Positions 6,086-6,702 of a stretch of 6,702 nt of DNA are shown piece after piece. Source of the stretch: DAIUFH01 sp036844705 (lineage in GTDB: Bacteria; Bacillota; Clostridia; Tissierellales; Tissierellaceae); contig DAIUFH010000098.1 of NCBI GenBank assembly GCA_036844705.1, forward strand, positions 1 through 6,702. Direction: 5' to 3'. Positions within the stretch are counted from its first letter, which is position 1, and every line of letters begins with the position of its first letter. Under the pieces are notes generated by a model. The model was given only the letters and a program-made list of their open reading frames with translations, did not search any database and was not told the DNA's origin. A program made the position numbers and the translations under genes.

Positions 6086-6702
6086 ATGGGGAAAATCGAT
6101 GAAGCCTTGATTAAAAGAATTGTATTAGAAGTAGAAAAGAAACTTGAAGAAGAAAAGGGCTTAATCCCTGTGGGAGTATCTAATAGACATGTACATCTTA
6201 GTCAAGAAGATCTATACAATTTGTTTGGATATGGCTATGAGCTAACGAAGTTTAAGGATTTAAGTCAACCAGGGCAATTTGCCTCTAAAGAAACGGTAGT
6301 TATAAAAGGACCAAAAGGCAAATTTGAAAAGGTAAGAATACTAGGACCTGTAAGAAAGGATACCCAAGTTGAAGTTTCTGTATCCGATAGTTTCAAATTA
6401 GGGATAAAAACTCCAGTGAAAGAATCTGGAGATATAGAAAATACTCCAGGAATAATTATTGAAGGTCCAAAAGGAAGTATAGAAAAAGACAAGGGTCTTA
6501 TAGTTGCCTTAAGACATATACACATACCAGAGGATTATGCCAAGGAACATGGATTCCAAAATGGAGAAATGGTAACCGTAATATCTGAAGGTATAAGAAA
6601 AACAGCATTTTATAATGTTCTTGTGAGGGTTTCAGATAAATATAGTTTAGAGATGCATATAGATATGGACGAAGCTAATTCCTCAGGTTTAAAAAATGGA
6701 GA
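6086..6702 (+). CDS. pduL: Phosphate propanoyltransferase PduL (3' end cut by window)
   Basis: PduL catalyses propanoyl-CoA + phosphate <=> propanoyl-phosphate + CoA inside the microcompartment, recycling CoA for the aldehyde dehydrogenase. It is unrelated to the classical Pta phosphotransacylases. The window holds 205 codons of a family of about 210-215, with no stop before the right edge, so only a few residues are missing. Residues 3-22 (KIDEALIKRIVLEVEKKLEE) form an amphipathic helix matching the PduL encapsulation peptide. Two PduL domains follow. The first has SNRHVHLS with His35 and His37, QPGQFA and LGP. The second has a proline-glycine stretch TPGI, RHIHIP with His144 and His146, and LEMHIDMDEAN with His191. 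These histidines, with Glu96, occupy positions expected for the two-zinc site of PduL structures. It begins 38 bases after the shell gene and shows no sign of inactivation. Confidence 0.95.
   Translation, partial: MGKIDEALIKRIVLEVEKKLEEEKGLIPVGVSNRHVHLSQEDLYNLFGYGYELTKFKDLSQPGQFASKETVVIKGPKGKFEKVRILGPVRKDTQVEVSVSDSFKLGIKTPVKESGDIENTPGIIIEGPKGSIEKDKGLIVALRHIHIPEDYAKEHGFQNGEMVTVISEGIRKTAFYNVLVRVSDKYSLEMHIDMDEANSSGLKNG

Noticed and set aside
6265..6525. Reverse-strand open frame opposite pduL
   Set aside because: The forward strand encodes a clear PduL with both His-x-His motifs; the reverse frame has no independent support.
1..6702. Search for promoters, riboswitches (including cobalamin), terminators, tRNAs, CRISPR arrays and insertion sequences
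   Set aside because: Gaps between genes are all under 40 bases and hold only ribosome binding sites and one weak hairpin, so operon-level control must lie outside the window.

Overview
The window lies inside a propanediol-utilisation (pdu) operon. This is the gene set for a B12-dependent diol/glycerol dehydratase packaged in a bacterial microcompartment (BMC). All genes are on the + strand, packed head to tail with gaps of about 16 to 40 bases or a small overlap. The DNA is AT-rich, with AGA/ATA-biased codons and strong GGAGG-type ribosome binding sites before each gene. This fits a low-GC Firmicute, probably of the Clostridia/Tissierellia type. The dehydratase large subunit resembles, from memory, Lactobacillus-type PduC more than the enteric form. 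The species cannot be told from the sequence.

Layout from left to right: the last 16 codons of pduB (shell protein); pduC, pduD and pduE (large, medium and small dehydratase subunits); pduG and pduH (large and small reactivase subunits, overlapping by 8 bases); pduK (BMC shell protein with an acidic linker and a cysteine cluster); a PduA/PduJ-type hexameric shell protein; and pduL (phosphate propanoyltransferase), which runs off the right edge just short of its expected end. No promoter, terminator, RNA gene, mobile element, CRISPR array or long repeat was seen. No stretch over 300 bases lacks a gene.

How the genes work together: PduCDE converts 1,2-propanediol to propionaldehyde (or glycerol to 3-hydroxypropionaldehyde) inside the protein shell. 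PduGH uses ATP to release damaged cobalamin and revive the enzyme. PduB, PduK and the PduA/J-type protein form shell facets. PduL interconverts propanoyl-CoA and propanoyl-phosphate inside the shell, recycling CoA. PduD, PduE and PduL all begin with a similar short amphipathic helix, the expected tag for packing into the shell. The aldehyde dehydrogenase, alcohol dehydrogenase, vertex proteins and B12 recycling enzymes would be expected outside the window.

This is a recognisable system, not an undescribed one. The most individual parts are PduK (tyrosine in the predicted pore loop, charged acidic linker, CxxCxxxxC tail, apparent TTG start), the order pduK then pduA/J (reversed relative to Salmonella), and the three parallel targeting helices. 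Two computed open reading frames, for pduC and pduE, extend too far upstream and are corrected here.
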